Assembly: GCA_964444865.1 (NCBI GenBank)
Contig: CAYUJE010000142.1
Span: 1-16,100, forward strand
Origin: SXOA01 sp964444865
GTDB lineage: Bacteria > Planctomycetota > Planctomycetia > Pirellulales > Pirellulaceae
Direction: 5' to 3'
Length of the DNA: 16,100 nt
The position numbers and the translations under genes are program-made. Positions 6,162 through 12,329 of this stretch are shown piece after piece (the stretch's first letter is position 1; each line of letters begins with the position of its first letter). The notes below the pieces were generated by a model that saw nothing but the letters and a program-made list of their open reading frames with translations, did not search any database and was not told the DNA's origin.

Positions 6162-7793
6162 CTAATTGCAGTTGCATCCATGCCGCCGACCACAGCCGTC
6201 GCAGCAAGGGGTGGGGCAGCAAACCTGCACCGGCACTTGCTTGCAAACCACGCGGGGGCAGCACTTAGTCACCGTGTAGGGGACCTGGGTGCATGTCGTG
6301 TGGGGAACCTTGATGGTGCGGGTGTAGTGCACCTGCTTGCAGACGCAGTACGGCACTTGCTTGGTGCAGGTCGTGGGGACCATGCGGCAGGTGGTGTAAG
6401 GAATCTGCTTGGTCATGCACTGCTTTTCCATGTGGCACACCCGGTAGCAAACCTGCTTGGTGCAGGTCTGGGGAACCATGTGGCAAACCTGGTACGTGCA
6501 AGTCTTGGTTTCCGGCACCATGTGGCACACCCGGTAGCAAACTTGCTTGGTGCAGGTTTCCGGAACCATATGGCAGACCTTGTAGGTGCAGGTCTTGTGC
6601 ACGGTCTCGGGGACCATGTGGCAAACCTTGTAGCTGCAGGTCTTGTGGACCGTTTCGGGAACCATGTGGCAAACCTGATAGGTGCAGGTACGGGTCTTGG
6701 TTTCCGGAACCATGTGGCAGACCGTATAATTGCAGGTCCGCTCCTGGGTTTCGCTGACCATCTTGCAAACGGTGTAGGGGATGGTCTTCTTCACCACTTC
6801 CCGTTCATACCGGACGCAGTTGATGGTCTTGACTTCGGTCGACGGCACCCAGATCTTCTTGCAGATCTGCTTCGGGGGGAGTTGGCACTCCACAATCCGG
6901 CAGCAGCCAGGCGTATAAACGCAGCGGCAGCAGCACGGATCCCACGTCCAGCAGCCGGGCTCGCGGACCCGCCTCTTAATGCAAGCACCGGGGCATTCGG
7001 TCACCTGGGTTTCCCAGTGGCCCGAGCAGACGGTGATGTCCTTGGTATAGTGGACCGGCTTGCAGATGGTCTGGCAGACTTCCCGCGTGCAGGTCTCGTA
7101 AACCGGCTTGCAGACGTTGACGCAATAGGTCCGCGTCTTCGTCTCATACACCGGCTTGCAGACCGTATAGCAGTATTCGCGAGTCTTCGTTTCGTAGACC
7201 GGCTTGCAAACGGTGTAGCAGATGTCCCGGGTCTTGGTTTCCCAAACCGGCTTGCAGACCGTATAGCAGATGTCCCGGGTCTTGGTTTCCCAAACCGGCT
7301 TGCAGACGGTGTAGCAAACGTCCTTGGTCTTGGTTTCCCAAACCGGCTTGCAGACCGTGTAGCAGCGGGTCTTGGTTTCATAGACCGGTTTGCAAACGGT
7401 GTAGCAGACGTCCTTGGTCTTGGTTTCCCAAACCGGCTTGCAGACCGTGTAGTTGCAGGTGCGGTAGTGGGTCTCGTAGACCGGTTTGCAAACGGTGTAC
7501 GAGCATTCGCGATAGTGGGTCTCGCGGACGTTCTTCACGCAATCGATGACCTTGTCCTCATAGGTCGTGTTGTAGCAGTTCTTATAGCAGGTATAAGACT
7601 GCTTCTCGTACACGACCTCGCGGCAGGTCTTCATCACGGTGTGGCATTGCTGCTTGGCGCAGCCATAGCTGACCGGGTCTGTGCAGCCGACATGCTTATA
7701 GCTGACGGCGCCGCAACAGGCGGCCTGGGTGGTGTTCACCGAGATGATGGTCATGATGACCACCAGCGCGGGAATGCCCAACAGGGTTTTCAT
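6162..7793 (-). CDS. Secreted Cys-rich YTV-repeat protein (543 aa)
   Basis: A planctomycete-type extracytoplasmic protein built of YTV repeats. The start at 7793 has AAGGAGA just upstream and gives a clean signal peptide (MKTLLGIPALVVIMTIISVN, likely cut after TQA at 24). By hand count about 76 of 543 residues are Cys (14%). Array 1 (99-256) has ten units of about 16 residues, consensus YTVCKPVYETKTRDVC with W replacing Y in half. A Cys-rich linker (257-339) with WTWDPCCCRC and TPGCCR follows. Array 2 (340-512) has eleven units, consensus YTVCHMVPETKTRTC, drifting to CKQV types. The tail is CCPTPCCDGCGRRHGCNCN. The regular Cys spacing (C-Y-T-V-C) suggests an extended, disulfide-cross-linked beta structure, perhaps in the cell wall or surface; that role is inference from the family. 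It is a single-gene unit with strong leader and terminator. Confidence 0.93.
   Translation of the reverse strand: MKTLLGIPALVVIMTIISVNTTQAACCGAVSYKHVGCTDPVSYGCAKQQCHTVMKTCREVVYEKQSYTCYKNCYNTTYEDKVIDCVKNVRETHYRECSYTVCKPVYETHYRTCNYTVCKPVWETKTKDVCYTVCKPVYETKTRCYTVCKPVWETKTKDVCYTVCKPVWETKTRDICYTVCKPVWETKTRDICYTVCKPVYETKTREYCYTVCKPVYETKTRTYCVNVCKPVYETCTREVCQTICKPVHYTKDITVCSGHWETQVTECPGACIKRRVREPGCWTWDPCCCRCVYTPGCCRIVECQLPPKQICKKIWVPSTEVKTINCVRYEREVVKKTIPYTVCKMVSETQERTCNYTVCHMVPETKTRTCTYQVCHMVPETVHKTCSYKVCHMVPETVHKTCTYKVCHMVPETCTKQVCYRVCHMVPETKTCTYQVCHMVPQTCTKQVCYRVCHMEKQCMTKQIPYTTCRMVPTTCTKQVPYCVCKQVHYTRTIKVPHTTCTQVPYTVTKCCPRVVCKQVPVQVCCPTPCCDGCGRRHGCNCN
6258..6776 (-). repeat. YTV array 2 (about 11 units, CHMVPET type)
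   Basis: Tandem coding repeat, period mostly 48 bases (16 residues), with the core [YH]xVCHMVPET. One unit (YRVCHMVPETKTC) is shortened to 13 residues, and three later units end in Pro rather than Cys. Unit sequences are more diverged than in array 1. Confidence 0.85.
7026..7499 (-). repeat. YTV array 1 (10 units, CKPV[YW]ET type)
   Basis: Tandem coding repeat, period mainly 48 bases, one unit shortened to 14 residues (YTVCKPVYETKTRC). Adjacent units at 7216-7259 and 7264-7307 are identical over 44 bases, which indicates recent duplication or gene conversion between units. Confidence 0.88.
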
Positions 7794-7841
7794 CGCTTTC
7801 TCCTTCGCTTCAGTTCGAACGTGGTGTGGGTGCATCTGGTC

Positions 7842-7979
7842 TGGCGAAGAAACTTCGCCAATGCGGGGTATCCCGGTCTACTTGGCTCACATCCGGTGTG
7901 CGTCCCATTGGCCCTTGAGGGCCAAAAGGAGCGTTCGCCGCGCAATCCTCAACTGCAACTGGCAAGCGCGCAGCTTGCC
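7842..7979 (-). promoter_or_regulatory. Three hairpins upstream of the YTV gene
   Basis: Perfect stems: TGGCGAAG-AAA-CTTCGCCA (7842-7860), TTGGCCCT-TG-AGGGCCAA (7908-7925) and GGCAAGC-GCGCA-GCTTGCC (7961-7979). The first ends 49 bases before the YTV start codon, so if transcription starts farther up, all three would be in the mRNA leader. They might stabilise the message or bind a regulator. The transcription start is not known. Confidence 0.4.
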
Positions 7980-8042
7980 GGCGCAGGGACCGGTTAGGAG
8001 ACTCATCGTCAAACTGGGCTAAGGGGCTGCAATAGGAAGACT

Positions 8043-8094
8043 GGATAAAAAACGTCGGTCGCGCAAAATATTTCTTCCGGAGCGACCATTATCC
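8043..8094. repeat. Nested inverted repeat in the divergent region
   Basis: Outer arms GGATAA (8043-8048) and TTATCC (8089-8094), inner arms GGTCGC (8057-8062) and GCGACC (8082-8087). The inner loop is AT-rich (AAAATATTTC). The spacers between outer and inner arms are 8 and 1 bases, so the structure is asymmetric. It may be a regulator site or a structured RNA element. Confidence 0.45.
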
Positions 8095-8301
8095 GCATCT
8101 AACCATTGACGAATAAACACTTTAGGTAAATCAAGTAGTGGTTATGCGGAAAGATTCGACCAGCCGAGTCGTAGCTAGCATTCCGTTTAACGAACCGATT
8201 TTAGGGGCAAGACAATCCGGGGGGGTAAGGTCCCTATTGCGGGAAAAAAATCTTTCCTCGCTTTTTTGACGCGCGCCTCGTTGCAACCTAAGAATCCTTG
8301 T

Positions 8302-8317
8302 TGGCACTTGTCTAGCG
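8302..8317 (+). promoter_or_regulatory. Sigma-54-like promoter for the pseudopilin gene
   Basis: TGGCACTTGTCTAGCG matches the -24/-12 consensus TGGCAC-N5-TTGCW at the full -24 box and at the invariant GC of the -12 box, with the GG-to-GC spacing exact (12 bases). A leader of about 140 bases would precede the start codon at 8469. Sigma-54 control of pilin genes is known in several bacteria. A sigma-70-like alternative lies just upstream (8266-8294). Confidence 0.42.
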
Positions 8318-8468
8318 ACGAGTGGCCGCAGGCAACCAGCCAGCACCACAAGCTTGCCGGAAAAGAGCCCAAGGCACAGTGGAACAGTTCAGTCACACGC
8401 GGAACCGAAACGGCATGTCGCCCTAAGCAACTTCCGCAAAGCAAGCACACAGTGAGGGTAACAAAGCC

Positions 8469-8930
8469 ATGAATCGTATGACTCGTCGTTCGGCGTTTAC
8501 GCTGGTAGAAATCCTTATCGTGGTCGTGATCCTGGCGATCTTGGCCGCCGCGGTGATCCCGCAGTTCACAGACTCGACTACGGACGCCAACAACAGCACA
8601 ACCGTATTCAATTTGTCTGCCCTTCGGTCGCAAATCGCGCTCTACAAGGCGCAGCACAGTGGAACTAACCCAACGTTGGCCACCCTCGCTACCCAACTCA
8701 CCAGCAAAACGAACGCAGATGGCACCACCACGGGCACCCCAAAATTGGGCCCGTACCTCCAGGCGATTCCCGGTAATCCCTCCACACCTGCCAACGGTAG
8801 CAACGCACTGGTCGCGCCTGCAACGCCGGGAACCGCTCCTGCGGCTGTCGTTGCCGGTGGTGCTGGATGGATTTATGATGCAACCAACGGAAACATTTAC
8901 GCCAATGACACTGTAAATATCCTCAAGTAA
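8469..8930 (+). CDS. Type II secretion/type IV-like pseudopilin, GspG-like (153 aa)
   Basis: A prepilin with a class III signal: MNRMTRRSAFTLVEILIV, cleaved between A9 and F10 by prepilin peptidase. F10 is +1 and E14 is the conserved Glu at +5. The hydrophobic N-terminal helix runs to about residue 32 (PQF). Residue -1 is Ala rather than the usual Gly. The globular part keeps the GspG-like pattern: LRSQIALYKAQHSG helix, then KLGPYLQAIPGNP and near the end GWIYDATNGNIYAN. Start at 8469 with GAGGG 10 bases upstream; M at residue 4 is an alternative. It is a lone gene, with no other secretion or pilus gene nearby, and has its own terminator. It would form a subunit of a pseudopilus or pilus in the envelope, assembled by machinery encoded elsewhere. 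Confidence 0.88.
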   Translation: MNRMTRRSAFTLVEILIVVVILAILAAAVIPQFTDSTTDANNSTTVFNLSALRSQIALYKAQHSGTNPTLATLATQLTSKTNADGTTTGTPKLGPYLQAIPGNPSTPANGSNALVAPATPGTAPAAVVAGGAGWIYDATNGNIYANDTVNILK

Positions 8931-8958
8931 CTCTTGCTGGTGTGACGCTGAACTTGCC

Positions 8959-8996
8959 GGGCCGCAATTTCCCCCTGGAAATTGCGGCCCTTTTTT
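8959..8996 (+). terminator. Intrinsic terminator after the pseudopilin gene
   Basis: A perfect 14-bp stem, GGGCCGCAATTTCC (8959-8972) and GGAAATTGCGGCCC (8977-8990), with loop CCCT and followed directly by TTTTTT (8991-8996). It lies 29 bases after the stop codon and separates the pseudopilin gene from rex. Confidence 0.95.
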
Positions 8997-9111
8997 GCGC
9001 TGCGGCAAACGGAAGGTTCGTGATTTACCTTGTGGCATCCAGTGCGGAAAGATACAGTGAAAAATAGACGGAACATGATTCTTCCTCCCTACAGGTTCTT
9101 ACTCGGCGGAA

Positions 9112-9786
9112 ATGGCTGATCCCCACGACAGGCCGGTTGACTCGCCTCCTCTGGGTTCAGTCCCCAAGGCGGTGATCAACCGATTGAGCTTGTACCTTCG
9201 GGAATTACAAAGTCTGATGCGGGATGGGCACGAAACCACCAGTTCCACGCAACTCGGCAAGCTGCTTGAGTTTACGGATGCACAGGTCCGCAAGGATCTG
9301 GCCTATTTCGGCCAGTTTGGCTACCCGGGCATTGGCTACCGTTGCAACGAACTGATCGACAAGATCAAGGACATTCTGGGAACCAGCCAGCGCTGGCCCA
9401 TCGCCATGATCGGCCTGGGAAACCTCGGGCGTGCCCTGTTGGGTTACCGTGGCTTCTCCCACCAAGGGTTTGAAATTGTTTGCGCTTTTGATGTGGACGA
9501 GGCGAAGGTTAATAAGCAATTCGAGGGGATTCCGGTCTATCATCTGGACCGAATCGTCGACATTGTCCCTCAATTTGGAATTCGCCTGGCCATTATCGCT
9601 GTGCCGGCTACGTCGGCTCAGAAAGTTGCCGACGCACTGGTGGCTGCGGGAATTGAAGGGATACTGAACTTTGCCCCGGTAACCATCGCCGTTCCCAAGC
9701 ACATCAACCTGGAGGGTGTGGATCTGGCGATCGAGTTGGAGCAACTTTCGTTTGCCGTGGTAAACAAGCAGGGGCGCACGAGTTAG
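9112..9786 (+). CDS. rex: Redox-sensing transcriptional repressor Rex (224 aa)
   Basis: Rex binds NAD(H) and represses genes of anaerobic or fermentative and respiratory metabolism until NADH rises. The layout is complete: a winged-helix DNA-binding domain (about 15-85) with the family's recognition helix region TDAQVRKDLAYFGQFG and the YPGIGY turn, then a Rossmann domain starting at MIGLGNLGRAL (GLGNLG 101-106), the acidic end of the second strand (AFDVD), the IPVYHLDRI segment and AIIAVPATSAQKVADALV. The C-terminal domain-swapped helix (VDLAIELEQLSFAVV) is present. Length is typical. The start at 9112 is the only good candidate, though its ribosome site (GGCGGAA, very close) is poor. Its promoter may be the TTGTGG/TACAGT pair (17-base spacing) near 9030-9060; no palindromic Rex operator was seen there, so autoregulation is not supported. 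Confidence 0.95.
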   Translation: MADPHDRPVDSPPLGSVPKAVINRLSLYLRELQSLMRDGHETTSSTQLGKLLEFTDAQVRKDLAYFGQFGYPGIGYRCNELIDKIKDILGTSQRWPIAMIGLGNLGRALLGYRGFSHQGFEIVCAFDVDEAKVNKQFEGIPVYHLDRIVDIVPQFGIRLAIIAVPATSAQKVADALVAAGIEGILNFAPVTIAVPKHINLEGVDLAIELEQLSFAVVNKQGRTS

Positions 9787-9837
9787 AGCCTTTCTCCTGC
9801 GAACTAGTTGACCTTCCGCAGCGAACCCGTCACCGGG

Positions 9838-9865
9838 TTGGCGCGTCCCTAGTGGTGCGTAGAAT
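9838..9865 (+). promoter_or_regulatory. Likely sigma-70 promoter of tRNA-Gln
   Basis: TTGGCG (9838-9843) and TAGAAT (9860-9865, five of six -10 bases) with a 16-base spacer. Transcription would begin about 18 bases before the tRNA 5' end. The -35 box overlaps a weak 6-bp hairpin (AACCCG/CGGGTT, 9824-9839). Confidence 0.45.
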
Positions 9866-9889
9866 TGACCTGCGGGCTCGTTGTCGCAT

Positions 9890-9960
9890 TCGGGAATGGT
9901 GTAACGGTAGCACAGCAGATTTTGGTTCTGCTTGTCTAGGTTCGAATCCTAGTTCCCGAA
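9890..9960 (+). tRNA. tRNA-Gln (anticodon TTG)
   Basis: A full cloverleaf of 71 bases. The acceptor stem is TCGGGAA (9890-9896) with TTCCCGA (9953-9959) and discriminator A9960. The D-arm holds GGTGTAACGGTAGC. The anticodon stem is GCAGA/TCTGC (9915-9919, 9927-9931) with a 7-base loop and anticodon TTG at 9922-9924, reading CAA and probably CAG. The T-arm is CTAGG-TTCGAAT-CCTAG (9936-9952). The 3' CCA is not encoded. It stands alone between rex and the phosphatase gene. Confidence 0.96.
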
Positions 9961-10152
9961 TTTTCCGCGGATTTCTCTTCCACAGGCCGTTTTGCCAATA
10001 ACGATTGGCTCTTGAGCATCATAATCTAATGAGGTTGGAGAGTGATTTCGGGCCGCACTTGGGCGGGGTTCGGAATCAAGTTGCGTTGACGGCTGCGCGG
10101 TTAGATGAATCCGCTGGTGCGTGCGCGTAATGCCCGAGGGGGAAGCGACGCC

Positions 10153-11346
10153 ATGCAGATTCTGGTCGGCTGGGACAACGCTGTGGAGAGTGAAACGATT
10201 CATTCGTTTCTCAACATTGGTGACAACACCGCGGAAGTTTTTGGCGATGCCAGCCAGTTTGAAGTCGCCCTCAAGAGCGGCAGCTATGACGTGGTGCTGC
10301 TCGCGCTGAATTTCCCATCGCAGCAAGATTGTTTCCCTCTATTTCAGCGCTCCCGTCGCGAACGCCCGGACACTCCTATCGTCGGTGCTTGGTTTCAAGG
10401 AGAACTCAGTCACATTGCCAAGTTCATCCTGACCGGCCTGCATTCCTACATGCTTCGCGACAGCAGCGGCGAGTTTATCATGCTGCTCACGACCGTGCTC
10501 GAGGCAGCTCATCAGTCGGTCCTGGCGCACCGTGCACGCCTCTTGGCGGACAAGTTGCGGGAAGAAGTCGAGTCCGTGAGGCAGTTGCAAGAATCGGTCA
10601 TCCCCTCCTCGCTGCCGCAGATGGAGGGTTACAAGATTGTCGCCCGCTACGAGCCCTCGGAGATTCGCGTTCTGGGAGATAAACCCGTGGTGATGGCTGG
10701 CGGCGACTACTACGACGCTTTCCGTGTCAGCGATAATACCCTGGTGATGATGTTGGGAGATGCCGCTGGGCATGGCGTGCGGGCTTGCATGTCCATCATG
10801 ACGATGCACACGCTGATTGGCATGATCCGCGACCAGACTTACCCCGACACCGCGGAGTTTGTGACCGAGGTCAATCGCCGCCTCTGCCGCAGCACCGTGG
10901 TGTCTGGCGACAGTGGCGGTTTCATCACCCTGCTGTACGGCAATCTCGATACTGACCGGCACACGCTGCAATGGACGTCGGCCGGCCACCCCATTCCCTT
11001 GATTCTAGACCTCGCTACGAAAGAAGTCCGTCCTCTGGGACTCGCCGAACAGTGTGGACTTCCGCTCGTCGTGGCTGAAGACTGGGAATATCCGTCCGTC
11101 GAAGTCAACATCCCGCCCGGCTCGCGCGTCTTACTCTATTCCGACGGATTAGAAGAGGCATTCCCCAATAACAACGAGCGGCACCGCCAGTTCGGCCTGG
11201 CGGGAATCACACAAACACTCCAAGAAACTGCGCACCTTCCTTTGGAGGACGTCCTGGAGGAACTCTTCGCCGCTTCGAACCGCGCCACGGGAGGCGCAGG
11301 GCGAATGGACGACACTTCCGTCATGCTGCTCGAACGGTGCCGCTAA
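10153..11346 (+). CDS. Pseudo-receiver SpoIIE/PP2C-type serine phosphatase (397 aa)
   Basis: An RsbU/SpoIIE-type PPM phosphatase, expected to remove phosphate from an anti-sigma-factor antagonist or similar protein. An N-terminal response-regulator receiver-like domain (1-120) precedes a linker helix (ARLLADKLREEVESVRQL) and the phosphatase domain (about 155-395). Metal-binding motifs are intact: GGD (183-185), GD..GHG (202-208), SDG (330-332) and DD (386-387). The receiver is degenerate: the phosphoacceptor Asp is Ala (VVLLALNFP, A51), the conserved Lys is Arg (YMLRD, R102), and only one acid (D8) remains at the N-terminal pocket. So it probably cannot be switched by phosphotransfer. Start 10153 has GAGGGGG 10 bases upstream; M at 10105 is an alternative. 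The stop overlaps the convergent gene by 4 bases. No partner kinase or antagonist lies nearby. Confidence 0.88.
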   Translation: MQILVGWDNAVESETIHSFLNIGDNTAEVFGDASQFEVALKSGSYDVVLLALNFPSQQDCFPLFQRSRRERPDTPIVGAWFQGELSHIAKFILTGLHSYMLRDSSGEFIMLLTTVLEAAHQSVLAHRARLLADKLREEVESVRQLQESVIPSSLPQMEGYKIVARYEPSEIRVLGDKPVVMAGGDYYDAFRVSDNTLVMMLGDAAGHGVRACMSIMTMHTLIGMIRDQTYPDTAEFVTEVNRRLCRSTVVSGDSGGFITLLYGNLDTDRHTLQWTSAGHPIPLILDLATKEVRPLGLAEQCGLPLVVAEDWEYPSVEVNIPPGSRVLLYSDGLEEAFPNNNERHRQFGLAGITQTLQETAHLPLEDVLEELFAASNRATGGAGRMDDTSVMLLERCR

Positions 11347-11708
11347 TCTTGAACTGGAGCTTTCCAGCTTTCCAGTCGTTTCTGTTTGCGTTCTGCTTCC
11401 ACTCGACAATGGATGCTGAGTCCCCAACGAATCATGACACCTAGAACAATTATGGGGGGAATGAGAAACACCCCCCAGCCCGCGGCAAACATCCACGTGT
11501 AACTTCCTTCTCCGAGATTTCGAGTTCCCTCTCCCACAAAGTAAACCGTAGGAAACACCGCCGCGCAACTGATGCACCCCGCCAGGAAGACTGCGATCGG
11601 TGTCAGGATCACGAGCGTCGTCAACCCCAACGCCTTCTTGGCAGCGGCAATTGCCAGCTTGTTGTCTGGAAGAACCTTCGGCGACTCGTAGGGATTCAAA
11701 TCTGCCAT
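11343..11708 (-). CDS. Small NPYESP membrane protein (121 aa)
   Basis: I do not recognise a functional family. The protein begins MADLNPYESPKVL; the NPYESP motif near the N-terminus recurs in many small planctomycete membrane proteins. Two hydrophobic stretches follow, at about 28-57 (LGLTTLVILTPIAVFLAG, then a Cys-containing part) and 72-96 (MFAAGWGVFLIPPIIVLGV). The tail is charged (VEAERKQKRLES). So it is probably a two-pass inner-membrane protein. It starts 5 bases after the MOSC gene stop and is probably co-transcribed with it. Its end overlaps the stop of the convergent phosphatase gene. Confidence 0.75.
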   Translation of the reverse strand: MADLNPYESPKVLPDNKLAIAAAKKALGLTTLVILTPIAVFLAGCISCAAVFPTVYFVGEGTRNLGEGSYTWMFAAGWGVFLIPPIIVLGVMIRWGLSIHCRVEAERKQKRLESWKAPVQD

Positions 11709-11713
11709 GCGTC

Positions 11714-12280
11714 TTACTCTCGCCGTTCAACCTCAATCTGATCACCCACTGCGACGGTTCCAGCCTTCACGACCTTCGCGTTAATCCCCCGGAGGTTCAG
11801 CTCCCGTCCTACCGGCGAGTTCACGAACTTCATCGCCTCCAGCCCGAATCGGGCCGTGAACTTCTTGCACCCCGTGTGCGGCACCACGGTGACTTCAATC
11901 ACGGCTGTTCCAATCGCCAGCCGCGTCCCCGGCGGCAGATTCCCGCCCGAGAGGTCCAGATCCACAAAGAGCTGATCTCCCGCCAGTGGCCACCGGCTCC
12001 TGTCTCCGGCGATCAAGTCAATGGCTCGGGCGTTCATCAGGTTCAATTGCATCTCTGGATGGGCAGCACCGTCTTGGGTCGCTGAACTGCCGCGGGACTG
12101 CCAGTTGTCACCTGCCAATCCAAGTGCAAGATCCAGTTCCGCTTGCTCCAGGATTTCCCGGTGCTCCGTTTCCGGACGGCGGACAATCATCGCCAGCTGA
12201 CCATGATCCTGGGGCGAGCGGCGAATTACCGCCAGACCCGCTTCCAATTCAGCCATCGTCAAGTGTCGTGCAGCGCTCAT
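11714..12280 (-). CDS. MOSC-domain protein (188 aa)
   Basis: The MOSC (MOCO sulfurase C-terminal) domain occurs in proteins that handle sulfur or bind molybdenum cofactor, such as YiiM and YuaD-type proteins. Evidence: ELDLALGLAGDNWQSRG (GDNW at 57-60), QLNLMNARAIDLIAGDRSRW, the GTRLAIGTAVIEVTVVPHTG stretch, and the conserved Cys C138 in HTGCKKFTARFG. The protein is a stand-alone MOSC domain of usual length. Start at 12280 is taken because HLTMAELEAGL precedes the domain as in related proteins; M at 12256 is possible. Neither has a good ribosome site. It is divergent from the CxxCH gene (49-base gap) and leads into the NPYESP gene. The substrate is unknown. Confidence 0.82.
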   Translation of the reverse strand: MSAARHLTMAELEAGLAVIRRSPQDHGQLAMIVRRPETEHREILEQAELDLALGLAGDNWQSRGSSATQDGAAHPEMQLNLMNARAIDLIAGDRSRWPLAGDQLFVDLDLSGGNLPPGTRLAIGTAVIEVTVVPHTGCKKFTARFGLEAMKFVNSPVGRELNLRGINAKVVKAGTVAVGDQIEVERRE

Positions 12281-12329
12281 GAAGTGGTCGCTTGATCCTG
12301 ATAGAATCTCAGCCAGGAGAAATCATGCC

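Larger units (their letters stand above)
7794..8468. other. Divergent intergenic region, YTV gene / pseudopilin gene
   Basis: 675 bases with no convincing gene; the plus-strand frame running to 7997 is only the antisense shadow of the YTV gene. It should hold both promoters. Structure seen: three short perfect hairpins on the YTV side (7842-7979), a nested inverted repeat at 8043-8094, an AT-richer stretch around 8040-8260, a sigma-70-like pair TTGACG (8266) and TAAGAA (8289) with 17-base spacing, and a sigma-54-like element at 8302-8317. Confidence 0.6.

Noticed and set aside
6258..7499. CRISPR-like regular 48-base repeats
   Set aside because: The repeats are contiguous without spacers and translate into regular YTV protein repeats.
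6180..7997. 605-residue open frame on the plus strand, antisense to the YTV gene
   Set aside because: It is a by-product of the repeats and codon bias in the YTV gene; it has no domain or ribosome site, and the Cys-rich frame with signal peptide and terminator is clearly the real one.
9000..9111. Rex operator for autoregulation upstream of rex
   Set aside because: No TTGTGA- or TTGTTA-type inverted repeat could be found in this stretch; only a single TTGTGG half.
9824..9839. Hairpin AACCCG/CGGGTT after rex as a terminator
   Set aside because: Stem of only 6 bp and no T tract; it also overlaps the likely tRNA promoter.
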